The notes: generated by a model not told the origin, from the sequence alone. DNA of 6,127 bases from Gemmatimonadota bacterium (GCA_007129525.1 SKVI01000326.1:1-6127), one strand, 5' to 3'; positions 1-6,074 are shown, numbered from the stretch's first letter. Numbers and translations: made by a program.

Positions 1-1
1 C

Positions 2-112
2 CCTGAGATCCGCGCCGACCGCCCCTTCCTCTTCGCCATCCGGGAGCGTCTCTCAGGAACCACCCTCTTCCTGGGGGCGGCGGTGGAGGCGCCGCCCGAG
101 CCCTCCGACTGA
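2..112 (+). CDS. Serpin family protein, C-terminal end only
   Basis: The window opens inside a reading frame that ends in TGA at 110-112 and gives 36 residues, beginning PEIRADRPFLFAIRERL. Residues 3-13 (IRADRPFLFAI) fit the serpin signature near the C-terminus of the family ([LIVMFY]-x-[LIVMFYAC]-[DNQ]-[RKHQS]-[PST]-F-[LIVMFY]-[LIVMFYC]-x-[LIVMFAH]), and the following TTLFLGAAVE matches the last beta strand, usually S/T-x-LFMGRVV. Serpins inhibit serine or cysteine proteases by a suicide mechanism using a reactive centre loop just upstream of this segment. That loop, the signal peptide and the rest of the protein are outside the window, so inhibitory activity and target protease cannot be judged. 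The short tail after the last strand (EAPPEPSD) is unremarkable. The family call is firm for such a short piece. Confidence 0.85.
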   Translation, partial: PEIRADRPFLFAIRERLSGTTLFLGAAVEAPPEPSD

Positions 113-217
113 CTGGCCGTCCGGTCCACCGTCGGCAGCTCCATCGGAGTCTTCGGCCCGGTCCGGGGTAAGCACTGCCGTACAGGCGATTATCGGAATT
201 GCAACCAGTAGCCCCCG

Positions 218-224
218 AAGGAGG
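218..224 (+). promoter_or_regulatory. Shine-Dalgarno site fixing the start of the thiamine-binding gene
   Basis: AAGGAGG lies 4 bases before the ATG at 229. It decides the start. The frame could be extended to a TTG at 199, but that codon has no ribosome binding site and would add ten residues that do not belong to the family. Confidence 0.8.
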
Positions 225-228
225 AGCC

Positions 229-507
229 ATGAGAGCCATCGCGGAGATCCAGGTCATCCCCATCGGCAGAGCCGTTTCGGTGCGCGACGAGATCCTTCGC
301 GTCCGCGAACTTCTGGGCCAGACGGATCTCGGTGTCGAGACCCATGCCAACGGGACCAACGTGGAAGGCGAGATGTCGGAGATCCTGGCAGCCGTGCAGA
401 TGATCCATGAGACCCTGCACGCCGAAGGGGTCGTCCGACTCTCCACCGCTCTCAAGCTGAGCACCCAGACGGACAAGGAACCCAGCCTCAAGGGCAAGCA
501 ACTCTGA
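229..507 (+). CDS. Thiamine-binding protein, MTH1187/YqgV (DUF77) family
   Basis: This complete 92-residue protein has the usual length of the small ferredoxin-like-fold family represented by MTH1187 and YqgV, members of which bind thiamine or related pyrimidines as oligomers in the cytoplasm. The family landmarks are in order: the first strand AEIQVIPIG (5-13), the helix starting SVRDEI (17-22), the central THANGTNVEGE (38-48), the second helix around AAVQMIHETLHAEG (54-67), and the terminal LSTALKLSTQTDKEPSLKGK (71-90). There is no signal peptide or membrane segment. The ATG at 229 is chosen because of the strong ribosome binding site before it. The preceding 116 bases after the serpin stop show no convincing promoter or terminator, so whether it has its own promoter is open. 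No thiamine biosynthesis or transport gene is nearby, so a role in thiamine storage or salvage rests only on the family. Confidence 0.85.
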   Translation: MRAIAEIQVIPIGRAVSVRDEILRVRELLGQTDLGVETHANGTNVEGEMSEILAAVQMIHETLHAEGVVRLSTALKLSTQTDKEPSLKGKQL

Positions 508-519
508 GCGGGTGGCCCG

Positions 520-2193
520 TCAGAACCTCCGCTCGAGCCTCACGGTGAAGGTGCTTCCGCTCATGCCGTCCCGGAACGGCACCGCCCAGTAGATGCCGGC
601 CTGCCGCATCAGGATCCCCAGACCCGCGTCGTAGAGGGTGCGGGGGCCGGAGGCGGGATGCGCCTCGCGTCCTTCGCCCGCCCAACCCCGGCCGGCGTTG
701 AAGAAGACGGCCCAGCTCTTTCCGCGATCTCTCGCGCCTCGCCTCCCATCGCCGGCGTTGGACGAACCGAAGCCGACATCCAGATTCAGGGGGCCGCGGT
801 ACTCGAACTGGGCCAGCGCCACCCGGTCACACCCGTAGGCCGGAAACATGGACTCCTCCCGGTCCTCCCGCTGGAGGCTTACCTGGGTGATCCGGGCGCC
901 ACAATCCACCGCGAAGCGGGCATGGCCCGGGAGGGAACCCGCCCCGCCCAGGGCATGCTGGTACTGGGGCGGAAGCGGTTCGCCGGCCGGAGAGCCGGCC
1001 AGCACCCCCCGCATGGCCAGGGTACCGGAGCGTCCCACCGGTTGATACCGGCGAAGGTCAAGTAGGGCGCTGGAGAAGCGGGCATCGACCTCCCGAGCCC
1101 CAGCGGGATCTGGGACGACGAGGTCTCCACTCAGTCCTTCCCGCCACCCGGTCCGGACCAGCCAACCGGCTGCGGGGTCGGCCGGATCGTCGCGGGTGTC
1201 CAGCTCCACCGACGCTTCAAGTGAACGAAGGGTGCCTTCGGCGACCAGGGGCTGCAGGCGCCAGTCGCGGCTGCTGCGAAACACGGTCCAGGGATCTGCG
1301 GTGCCCACCACGCCGTGACGCTCGTTCACGAACCTCAAGGTGGCATCCACCGGCCAGCTCCGGGGTGTGGCTCGCACGTGCGCGCTCCAGCCTCGCCGTT
1401 CGAAATGGTCCCGCTGATCGCTGGTGAGGAGGAATGCGGACCAGGACGTCTCCCGGTCGCTCAACCCCTGTGACTCGATGGGGTCGATGACCGAATGCAC
1501 TCCGGCGCCCAGGCGCAGGGAGCGGCCCGACGCCACGAACTGCTCGCCCACGACACGATACCCCACCCGGTCGGCGGCAAAAGGAGCCCCCTCGGTCCTA
1601 GGGATCAGTTGCGCCCTGCCCCGAAACGGGGTGCGGCCGCCGGTGTCCAGCACCGGACCCACGTGCACCGGGAGTCCTTCCACCCGGTTGTACTCCCCGG
1701 CCCGAACCGCGAATCGAACCGACGAGCCTGCGGCCACCTCGTGGCCCAGCTTCAGTTCGGGATCCACCACTTCCCGCGCCCGGTCTCCCCGCTGCACGAA
1801 GCGAGCTCCCCTCCGGTACGCGATGAGGGTTCCTCCGATCCGGGCCGCCTCCGAGCCCGTCACCTCGCCGTTGACCACAGTGATGTCGCCCTGCACCTCG
1901 GCATTTGGAGACAACTCGAGGTCGCCGTGGACCACGATGAGATCTCCCGTGATCCGACCCACGAGGCGGAGGCCGCCCATGACGACCACGTCGCCGGGAA
2001 GCACGCTGTCGGCAGGCACCCGACTGTCGCCCGGCAATCGGATGGTCGCCGGATCGTTGGCTACCGCCACCAGGCGGTCGGTGGTGGCCCGGTCCAGGCC
2101 GGCGGCCTCGATCTCCCGCTCCTGGCCCTGGAGGGGCCAGGCCAGGGGAAGGGCGCAAAGAACGATGAACAGGGGACGAAGTACGTTGGACAT
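520..2193 (-). CDS. Outer-membrane beta-barrel protein (BamA/TamA-like) with bactofilin-like N-terminal stretch
   Basis: This is a 557-residue exported protein. Residues 1-23 form a signal peptide with a hydrophobic core from about 7 to 19 and probable cleavage before QEREIEA. Residues 65-125 are short beta repeats (LPGDVVVMGG, RITGDLIVVHGDLEL, AEVQGDITVVNGEVTG, ARIGGTLIAY), the pattern of bactofilin-like parallel beta structure. From about 168 to the end it reads as an Omp85-type barrel: YNRVEGLPVHVG (168-179), LDTRDDPADPAAGWLVRTGW (331-350), ALGGAGSLPGHARF (414-427, where the GG-x-x-S-x-RGY loop 6 motif normally lies), WAVFFNAGRGW (494-504) and a C-terminal phenylalanine (RLERRF), the usual outer-membrane assembly signal. 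No POTRA domain is visible. It is transcribed divergently from 2446 and converges on 229-507. The fold and location are well supported; the cargo or function is unknown. It could be a surface-antigen D15-like protein rather than a true assembly factor. Confidence 0.8.
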   Translation of the reverse strand: MSNVLRPLFIVLCALPLAWPLQGQEREIEAAGLDRATTDRLVAVANDPATIRLPGDSRVPADSVLPGDVVVMGGLRLVGRITGDLIVVHGDLELSPNAEVQGDITVVNGEVTGSEAARIGGTLIAYRRGARFVQRGDRAREVVDPELKLGHEVAAGSSVRFAVRAGEYNRVEGLPVHVGPVLDTGGRTPFRGRAQLIPRTEGAPFAADRVGYRVVGEQFVASGRSLRLGAGVHSVIDPIESQGLSDRETSWSAFLLTSDQRDHFERRGWSAHVRATPRSWPVDATLRFVNERHGVVGTADPWTVFRSSRDWRLQPLVAEGTLRSLEASVELDTRDDPADPAAGWLVRTGWREGLSGDLVVPDPAGAREVDARFSSALLDLRRYQPVGRSGTLAMRGVLAGSPAGEPLPPQYQHALGGAGSLPGHARFAVDCGARITQVSLQREDREESMFPAYGCDRVALAQFEYRGPLNLDVGFGSSNAGDGRRGARDRGKSWAVFFNAGRGWAGEGREAHPASGPRTLYDAGLGILMRQAGIYWAVPFRDGMSGSTFTVRLERRF

Positions 2194-2200
2194 GGTCCAT

Positions 2201-2207
2201 CCTCTCC
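2201..2207 (-). promoter_or_regulatory. Shine-Dalgarno site of the outer-membrane protein gene
   Basis: Read on the minus strand, GGAGAGG stands 7 bases before the ATG at 2193. This supports that start and places the hydrophobic signal peptide at the N-terminus. Confidence 0.65.
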
Positions 2208-2401
2208 GTTGGTGGCTGACGTCCGCGAAGGCCCTCTTGCCGCTCCTTACGAAGGTCAGGTGGGAATGGTTTCAGGACCGGGGACTGACGACTTCCGCAA
2301 CCTCCACCCGGGCCTGAAGAAATTCCACGGCACGGTTCGTATGAAGTGATGCGCGGGTGCCCGAACCCGAGGGCGGTTCAGCGCCGTCCAGCCGTGGACC
2401 C

Positions 2402-2416
2402 GGCCGGCCGCCGGCC
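2402..2416. repeat. Perfect 7-1-7 palindrome upstream of the hydrolase operon
   Basis: GGCCGGC and GCCGGCC flank a single C. The centre of the palindrome lies 37 bases before the hydrolase ATG at 2446. A single-base centre cannot loop as such in RNA, so a dimeric repressor site or simply GC-rich sequence fits better than a terminator. Short GGCC-type palindromes arise easily by chance in DNA this rich in G and C. Confidence 0.35.
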
Positions 2417-2445
2417 CCGACCATTGTCTTCAACTGGGAACAGTC

Positions 2446-3999
2446 ATGTACACCAACTCTCCGCTACTCTCCGGCCTTCTCTTCTTGGTAATGGGAATTG
2501 TCTGGGGCTCGATCTCTCCGCCGGCACAGGCACAGGAACTCCCCACGACTCCCGTCCCGCCGGCCTACGAGCCCATTGTCGGCACCTGGCAGGGAGACCT
2601 GACGGTACCGGGCGGGATGTCGCTGGCCATGGTGTTCCACATCGAGCTTGACGAGGAAGGCGACCTTACGGCCTCCGCCGACTCTCCGGACCAGGGCGTG
2701 CAGGGTATGGCCGTGGAGTCGGTGCGTTTCGAGGACGGTCGGGTGGAGCTTCACCTTCCCTCCATCAGCGGTCGGTTCGAGGGCATCCTGGAGGAGGCCG
2801 AAAGCTTGAAAGGCACCTGGTTCCAGGGCGGAGCTGAACTACCCCTGGAGATGTCCCGGGTGGACGAGGTGGTCCGCCCGGAGCGTCCCCAGGAACCGGA
2901 GCCCCCCTTCCCGTACGCGGAAGAGGAGGTGCGTTATCCGAACCCTCAGGCGGAAATCCAGCTGGAGGGCACCCTCACCATACCCGAAGGCTCGGGCCCC
3001 TTCCCGGCCGTGGCTCTCATCTCCGGCTCCGGCGCTCAGAACCGGGATCTGGAACTCTTCGGTCACCGGCCGTTCAAAGTCCTGGCCGACCACCTCACCC
3101 AACGGGGCATCGCTGTCCTCCGCTCCGACGACCGGGGCGTGGGAGGCTCCGAGGGCGACTTTTCCGAGGCCACCACCCGTGACTTTGCGGACGATGCGGC
3201 TGCCGCCGTGACCTACCTCCGGTCCCACCCTGAGGTGGATCCCGGTGCCGTGGGCCTGGTGGGACTCAGCGAAGGGGGACTCATCGCGCCCATGGTCGCT
3301 GTGGATTCACCCGAGGTGGCCTTCATCGTTCTCCTGGCGGGACCCGGTCTTCCCGGCGAGGAAATCCTCTACCGGCAGGGAGAGCTGATTTCCCAGGCCA
3401 TGGGAGCCAGCGAGGACGACATCCAGACGAACCTCCGCCTCCAGGAGCGCCTCTTCCGCATTGTGGTGGAAGAAGAGGACGACGACGCCCGTAAGCAGCG
3501 CCTGGAGACCATCCTCCGTGAGGCCCTCGCTGACATGTCAGAAGAGGAGCGAGCCGCTCTGGGGAGCACCGGGGAGGCCGAGGACGGATGGGTCCGCTCC
3601 CAGCTCGCCTCCCTCAGTGGTCCCTGGTTCCGGTACTTTCTGATGCACGACCCGAGGCCCGTCCTCCGCCAGGTCCAGGTTCCGGTATTGGCCTTGAACG
3701 GTGAGCTGGATCTGCAGGTGCCGCCGGCCGAGAACCTGGCTGCCATCGAGGCAGCCTTGAGGGAAGGGGGCAACGAAGCGTTCGTCGTCCGGGAGCTACC
3801 GGGCCTGAACCACCTCTTCCAGACTGCCGAAACGGGAGCACCGGCCGAATATTCCCGCATCGAGGAGACCATGTCCCCGGAGGCCATGGAGCTGGTTGCG
3901 CAGTGGATCCTGGAGCAGACGCAGCGGATCGACGCGGGAGCCGACGGCGCAGGGCACCACGGAACCCTTGGGGCGCGCCGGAGTCGACTCATACGATGA
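2446..3999 (+). CDS. Exported alpha/beta hydrolase (esterase-like) with N-terminal beta domain
   Basis: This is a 517-residue protein. Residues 1-29 are a signal peptide ending in the AQA cleavage motif (27-29), although its n-region has no Lys or Arg. Residues 42-138 form a beta-rich domain (IVGTWQGDLTVPGG, SADSPDQGVQGM, GTWFQGGAELPLEMSR) often found ahead of this hydrolase type. The catalytic domain runs from about 165 to 492: the oxyanion region ISGSGAQNRD (192-201), the nucleophile motif GLSEGG with Ser275, the acid in NGELDLQVPP (Asp422) and the base in GLNHLF (His456). A helical, acidic lid-like insert occupies about 305-400. The triad is complete, so it should be active, probably as a periplasmic esterase or peptidase-like hydrolase; the substrate is unknown. 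Residues 493-517 (from RIDAGADG) are a low-complexity tail beyond the normal end. It is the first gene of a probable operon with 4013-5527. The start has only a weak GGGAA before it, but no other start lies upstream in frame. Confidence 0.85.
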   Translation: MYTNSPLLSGLLFLVMGIVWGSISPPAQAQELPTTPVPPAYEPIVGTWQGDLTVPGGMSLAMVFHIELDEEGDLTASADSPDQGVQGMAVESVRFEDGRVELHLPSISGRFEGILEEAESLKGTWFQGGAELPLEMSRVDEVVRPERPQEPEPPFPYAEEEVRYPNPQAEIQLEGTLTIPEGSGPFPAVALISGSGAQNRDLELFGHRPFKVLADHLTQRGIAVLRSDDRGVGGSEGDFSEATTRDFADDAAAAVTYLRSHPEVDPGAVGLVGLSEGGLIAPMVAVDSPEVAFIVLLAGPGLPGEEILYRQGELISQAMGASEDDIQTNLRLQERLFRIVVEEEDDDARKQRLETILREALADMSEEERAALGSTGEAEDGWVRSQLASLSGPWFRYFLMHDPRPVLRQVQVPVLALNGELDLQVPPAENLAAIEAALREGGNEAFVVRELPGLNHLFQTAETGAPAEYSRIEETMSPEAMELVAQWILEQTQRIDAGADGAGHHGTLGARRSRLIR

Positions 4000-4027
4000 C
4001 CCGATGGTTCCGATGACCCGCTGGTTC
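3994..4027 (+). repeat. 17-bp tandem duplication across a start codon
   Basis: Bases 3994-4010 (CGATGACCCGATGGTTC) are repeated at once at 4011-4027 with one difference, A4004 against C4021. Each copy contains an ATGA. In the first, ATG at 3996 overlaps the TGA that ends the alpha/beta hydrolase (3997-3999). In the second, ATG at 4013 starts the serine hydrolase. Seventeen is not a multiple of three, so the two starts are in different frames. Without one copy the two genes would overlap by the common four-base ATGA. Confidence 0.85.
3996..4016 (+). other. Six-codon mini-ORF created by the duplication
   Basis: ATG at 3996 opens a frame reading MTRWFR and stopping at TGA 4014-4016. It begins inside the stop of the alpha/beta hydrolase, and its own stop overlaps the ATG of the serine hydrolase (4013-4015), so two ATGA overlaps are chained. 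The peptide repeats the first five residues of the serine hydrolase (MTRWF), as expected from the duplication. A GGAG at 3980-3983 lies 12 bases before it, which is rather far. Whether it is translated is unknown. It could act only as a stepping stone for ribosomes that restart at 4013. Confidence 0.3.
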
Positions 4028-5527
4028 GGCGCACTCCTCCTCGTCCCCCTCCTGACCACAGCAGCGCCCGCTGCGACCGGGACCGCTCCGCCCGAGCGGC
4101 CCTCCCTGCTCGCGGCCGATTCGGTCCAAGGGGACAACCCGCTGGAGGAATTCCTGCGGACGTATGTGGAGGAGCATCGGAAGAGCGTGGGGGTAGCGGC
4201 GGCCCGGGTTTCGCCAGACGGCGTGGTGACGGCCACCGCGGGGCGTATCGGGGGTCGCGGGTCCGCCGCCCCGTCCACGAGAACGTACTTCGAGATCGGC
4301 TCCATCACCAAGGTCTTCACCGGCCTGCTCCTGGCCGACATGGTGGAGCGGGGAGAGGTGATGCTGGAGACCACCCTGGGGGACCTCACCCCGGATCCGG
4401 AGCCGCTGGATCCCTCCGTGGCCCGCATCACCCTCGAGGAGCTGGTGACCCACACCTCGGGGCTTCCCCGACTGCCCCTCTACGGCCCGATGCTCCGCCG
4501 CATGGTCCTCCGGCCCGGTCACCCCTACCACGGAAGCCGGCGCCATGAGCTCTTCCAGGCCGTGGCGGAGCTCGAAGCCCACGATCTGGACACCAGCGGG
4601 AGTTTCGCCTATTCCAACCTGGGCCCCGCCCTCCTGGGCCGGCTCCTGGAGGTGGCCGCCGAAACCCCGTTCGAGGATCTCCTGGAGGAACGGATCCTGG
4701 ACCACTTCGGACTCCACGACACCCACTTCACCCCCCAACTGCTGGATTCCCCGTCACTGGCCCGGGGACACCGGGAGAACCTGCGCCCCACACGCAACTG
4801 GATCCTCGACGCCTACGCCCCTGCCGGGGGGCTGGCTTCGACCCTCCAGGACATGACGCGCTTTCTCCAACAGGCCATGGAGGGCGACGACGAGTTGCTG
4901 CGCCGGAGCCTCCAACCTCTCTGGACGGGAGGCGGGGCCACCCCTGACGCGGGGATGGGATGGGCGCTGGGCACCCTGGACGACGAACCCTTCTACTGGC
5001 ACAACGGCCGCACCGGCGGCTACCACGCGTTCCTGGGCTTCCTCCCGGAGTCCGGGCGGGGAATCGTGGTCCTGAGCAACACCAGCCACGACGGCGACGC
5101 TCTGGCGGTGAGCCTACTGCGGGGCGACGACACCCTTCCGGAACCGGCGCGAAGCCTCTTCTGGACCGCCTTTACCCTGGGGCTCCTGGTGATGGCTCCC
5201 TGGGTGGCCTACGGTCGCCGCCGGGAGCTCCGGGCCATGGTCAAGGGGGCCGCCCACCGGCCCCGGGGGAGCATTCACCTCGTGGCCGGCGGGGCCGAGG
5301 TGGCCCTCTTCCTGGCACTGGCCCATGTGCTGGGAAGCTGGGACCGGGTGCCGGCCCTGGCCTGGTGGCTGGCCCTGGTCCTGAGCACGGCCTTCCTCCT
5401 GTCGGCGGTGCGAAGCGCACGGCGACTCCCGTGGCTCCCGCCCGAAGGCGGATGGAAGCGTCTTCTGCCAGTGGCGGGCACCGTCTTCTCGCTGGCCTTC
5501 ACCGCCTGGCTGGTCCTCGGACTCTGA
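4013..5527 (+). CDS. Membrane-anchored serine hydrolase, class C beta-lactamase/family VIII esterase fold
   Basis: This is a 504-residue protein from the ATG at 4013. Residues 1-20 form a signal peptide (MTRWF, a hydrophobic core, APA). The catalytic domain (about 43-370) has the three penicillin-binding-fold motifs: SITK with nucleophile Ser97 and Lys100, YSN with Tyr200, and HNG (330-332) in place of the KTG of true class C beta-lactamases. That variant is usual in esterases, D-aminopeptidases and similar relatives. Four membrane helices follow at about 382-400, 421-441, 447-466 and 485-504. The Arg-rich loops 401-419 and 467-484 place those sides in the cytoplasm, so the catalytic domain faces the periplasm. 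It lies 13 bases after the alpha/beta hydrolase, in a probable operon. No ribosome binding site lies close to 4013 or to the in-frame ATG at 4004; the nearest GGAG is 29 bases away, so translation probably depends on coupling to the upstream gene. The substrate is unknown; a true beta-lactamase is less likely. Confidence 0.85.
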   Translation: MTRWFGALLLVPLLTTAAPAATGTAPPERPSLLAADSVQGDNPLEEFLRTYVEEHRKSVGVAAARVSPDGVVTATAGRIGGRGSAAPSTRTYFEIGSITKVFTGLLLADMVERGEVMLETTLGDLTPDPEPLDPSVARITLEELVTHTSGLPRLPLYGPMLRRMVLRPGHPYHGSRRHELFQAVAELEAHDLDTSGSFAYSNLGPALLGRLLEVAAETPFEDLLEERILDHFGLHDTHFTPQLLDSPSLARGHRENLRPTRNWILDAYAPAGGLASTLQDMTRFLQQAMEGDDELLRRSLQPLWTGGGATPDAGMGWALGTLDDEPFYWHNGRTGGYHAFLGFLPESGRGIVVLSNTSHDGDALAVSLLRGDDTLPEPARSLFWTAFTLGLLVMAPWVAYGRRRELRAMVKGAAHRPRGSIHLVAGGAEVALFLALAHVLGSWDRVPALAWWLALVLSTAFLLSAVRSARRLPWLPPEGGWKRLLPVAGTVFSLAFTAWLVLGL

Positions 5528-5783
5528 GGTGGTCGCTCTGCGAGGACGTCGGCGCCCCCATTGAGGCGCACACCGGTTCGAGGTCGTCGACGGTGAGCGA
5601 GGTCCGATCCAAGATCCAGGTCAGATCGAACTCCTCGTCCTGTAGCTCCATCAGGTGCGTCCGCTGGAACCTACGCTCCCCTCCATCGCTTTTTCTGAGG
5701 AGCCGCAAGACCTCTCCGGCCATGGTGCTGGGGTTCCAGCCCCCGCCCAACCAACGCCTCATCCATGCCAGATACGTCGACAA
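5499..5783 (-). pseudogene. C-terminal fragment of an unrecognised protein
   Basis: On the minus strand a frame stopping at 5499-5501 gives protein-like sequence from about 5783: LSTYLAWMRRWLGG, then PSTMAGEVLRLLRKSDGG, ERRFQRTHLMELQDEEFD and LTWILDRTSLTVDDLEPV. I do not recognise the family. Coding is supported by base use. Over 5581-5760 my hand count in this frame is about 50 G/C of 60 at third, 36 at first and 27 at second positions, the normal coding order; in the opposite plus frame the order is wrong and the peptide is Ser/Arg-rich. In-frame ATGs at 5762 and 5723 have no ribosome binding site. The open frame beyond about 5815 is only the antisense of the HAMP gene. The N-terminus is therefore probably missing. 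It overlaps the end of the serine hydrolase by 29 bases, tail to tail. A short intact gene from ATG 5762 (about 87 residues) is the alternative. Confidence 0.5.
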
Positions 5784-5813
5784 CCCCTCCGAACGGAACC
5801 GGGAGACTCGGCG

Positions 5814-6074
5814 GTGGCTCGGCTGGGGAAGGGCACCTCGGGCCTTCGGATCAGGGCGGAGGTGGCGTCCGCCGACGAGTTTGGTGAGCTGGCCCACGAC
5901 CTCAACTCCTTCCTGGACCGCATCACCGGCCTCATGGACGAGCTCCGCCGGACCACCGGGCGAACGGTCACCCTGAACGCACGCCTCACCCACCTCACCC
6001 GGGACGCCCGGGAGCAGCTCGAACGGGTGGAGGCGGCGGTGGCCGAGGCGCTTCCGGACGACGAGGAGGAGTAG
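5814..6074 (+). CDS. HAMP-domain protein, C-terminal half (short or truncated gene)
   Basis: From the GTG at 5814 the product is 86 residues. Residues 10-37 match the connector end and second helix of a HAMP domain: the linker GLRIRAEV, then DEFGEL (21-26), the hallmark of the second helix, and AHDLNSFLDRI. Residues 38-79 continue as a likely coiled coil (LMDELRRTT, LNARLTHLTRDAREQLERVEAAV), ending in an acidic DDEEE tail. A normal HAMP protein carries a sensor, a membrane helix and the first HAMP helix ahead of this; none is visible in any plus frame upstream. GTG 5814 is chosen because GGGAG (5801-5805) lies 8 bases before it. The frame stays open to a GTG at 5655, but those extra residues look like noise. 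Base use is clearly coding over 5821-5940 (hand count about 37 of 40 G/C at third positions). It is either a truncated remnant or a small soluble partner of a sensory system. It is translationally linked to the gene at 6075. Confidence 0.55.
   Translation: MARLGKGTSGLRIRAEVASADEFGELAHDLNSFLDRITGLMDELRRTTGRTVTLNARLTHLTRDAREQLERVEAAVAEALPDDEEE
6064..6069 (+). promoter_or_regulatory. Shine-Dalgarno site for the gene starting at 6075
   Basis: AGGAGG, lying within the last codons of the HAMP gene, is 5 bases before ATG 6075, which directly follows the TAG at 6072-6074. This near-ideal site argues that the downstream gene is real and co-translated with the HAMP gene. Confidence 0.75.

Larger units (their letters stand above)
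2194..2445. other. Divergent intergenic region, 252 bases
   Basis: This gap separates the minus-strand outer-membrane gene from the plus-strand hydrolase operon, so both sets of transcription and translation signals should lie here. I could not find a convincing -35/-10 pair on either strand; the promoters may follow a consensus different from that of E. coli. The visible items are the minus-strand ribosome binding site at 2201-2207 and a short palindrome at 2402-2416. Reading frames cross this stretch on the plus strand, but they are antisense extensions of the outer-membrane gene region with no family resemblance. The hydrolase start at 2446 is preceded only by a weak GGGAA. Confidence 0.5.

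Noticed and set aside
3..8. CTGAGA as the start of a TPP (thi-box) riboswitch ahead of the thiamine-binding gene
   Set aside because: It lies inside the serpin coding sequence, and none of the other conserved TPP riboswitch elements follow before 229.
190..501. Minus-strand frame opposite the thiamine-binding gene
   Set aside because: It is an antisense shadow of a well-supported family member, and its peptide has no motif of its own.
508..520. Small hairpin (GCGGG-TGG-CCCGT) between the converging genes as a bidirectional terminator
   Set aside because: The stem is only five pairs, including one G-U, the loop is three bases, and no T-run follows on either strand.
1424..2349. Two long plus-strand open frames (1424-2317 and 1495-2349) opposite the outer-membrane gene
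   Set aside because: Both are Arg/Ser/Pro/His-rich antisense translations with no recognisable motifs. The minus-strand gene has a signal peptide, barrel motifs, terminal Phe and a ribosome binding site, so it is the real one; long antisense frames are expected at this G/C content.
3896..4012. Upstream TTG start (3896) for the serine hydrolase, giving 39 extra residues
   Set aside because: The extra residues are polar and Arg-rich, would bury the signal peptide, and overlap the coding sequence of the upstream hydrolase by over 100 bases without a ribosome binding site.
4960..5976. A 338-codon plus-strand frame spanning the end of the serine hydrolase and beyond
   Set aside because: It is a shifted reading of the serine hydrolase, then the antisense of the minus-strand fragment, then a shifted reading of the HAMP gene. 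Its composition is low-complexity Gly/Pro/Arg/Ser and its codon-position base use is in the wrong order.
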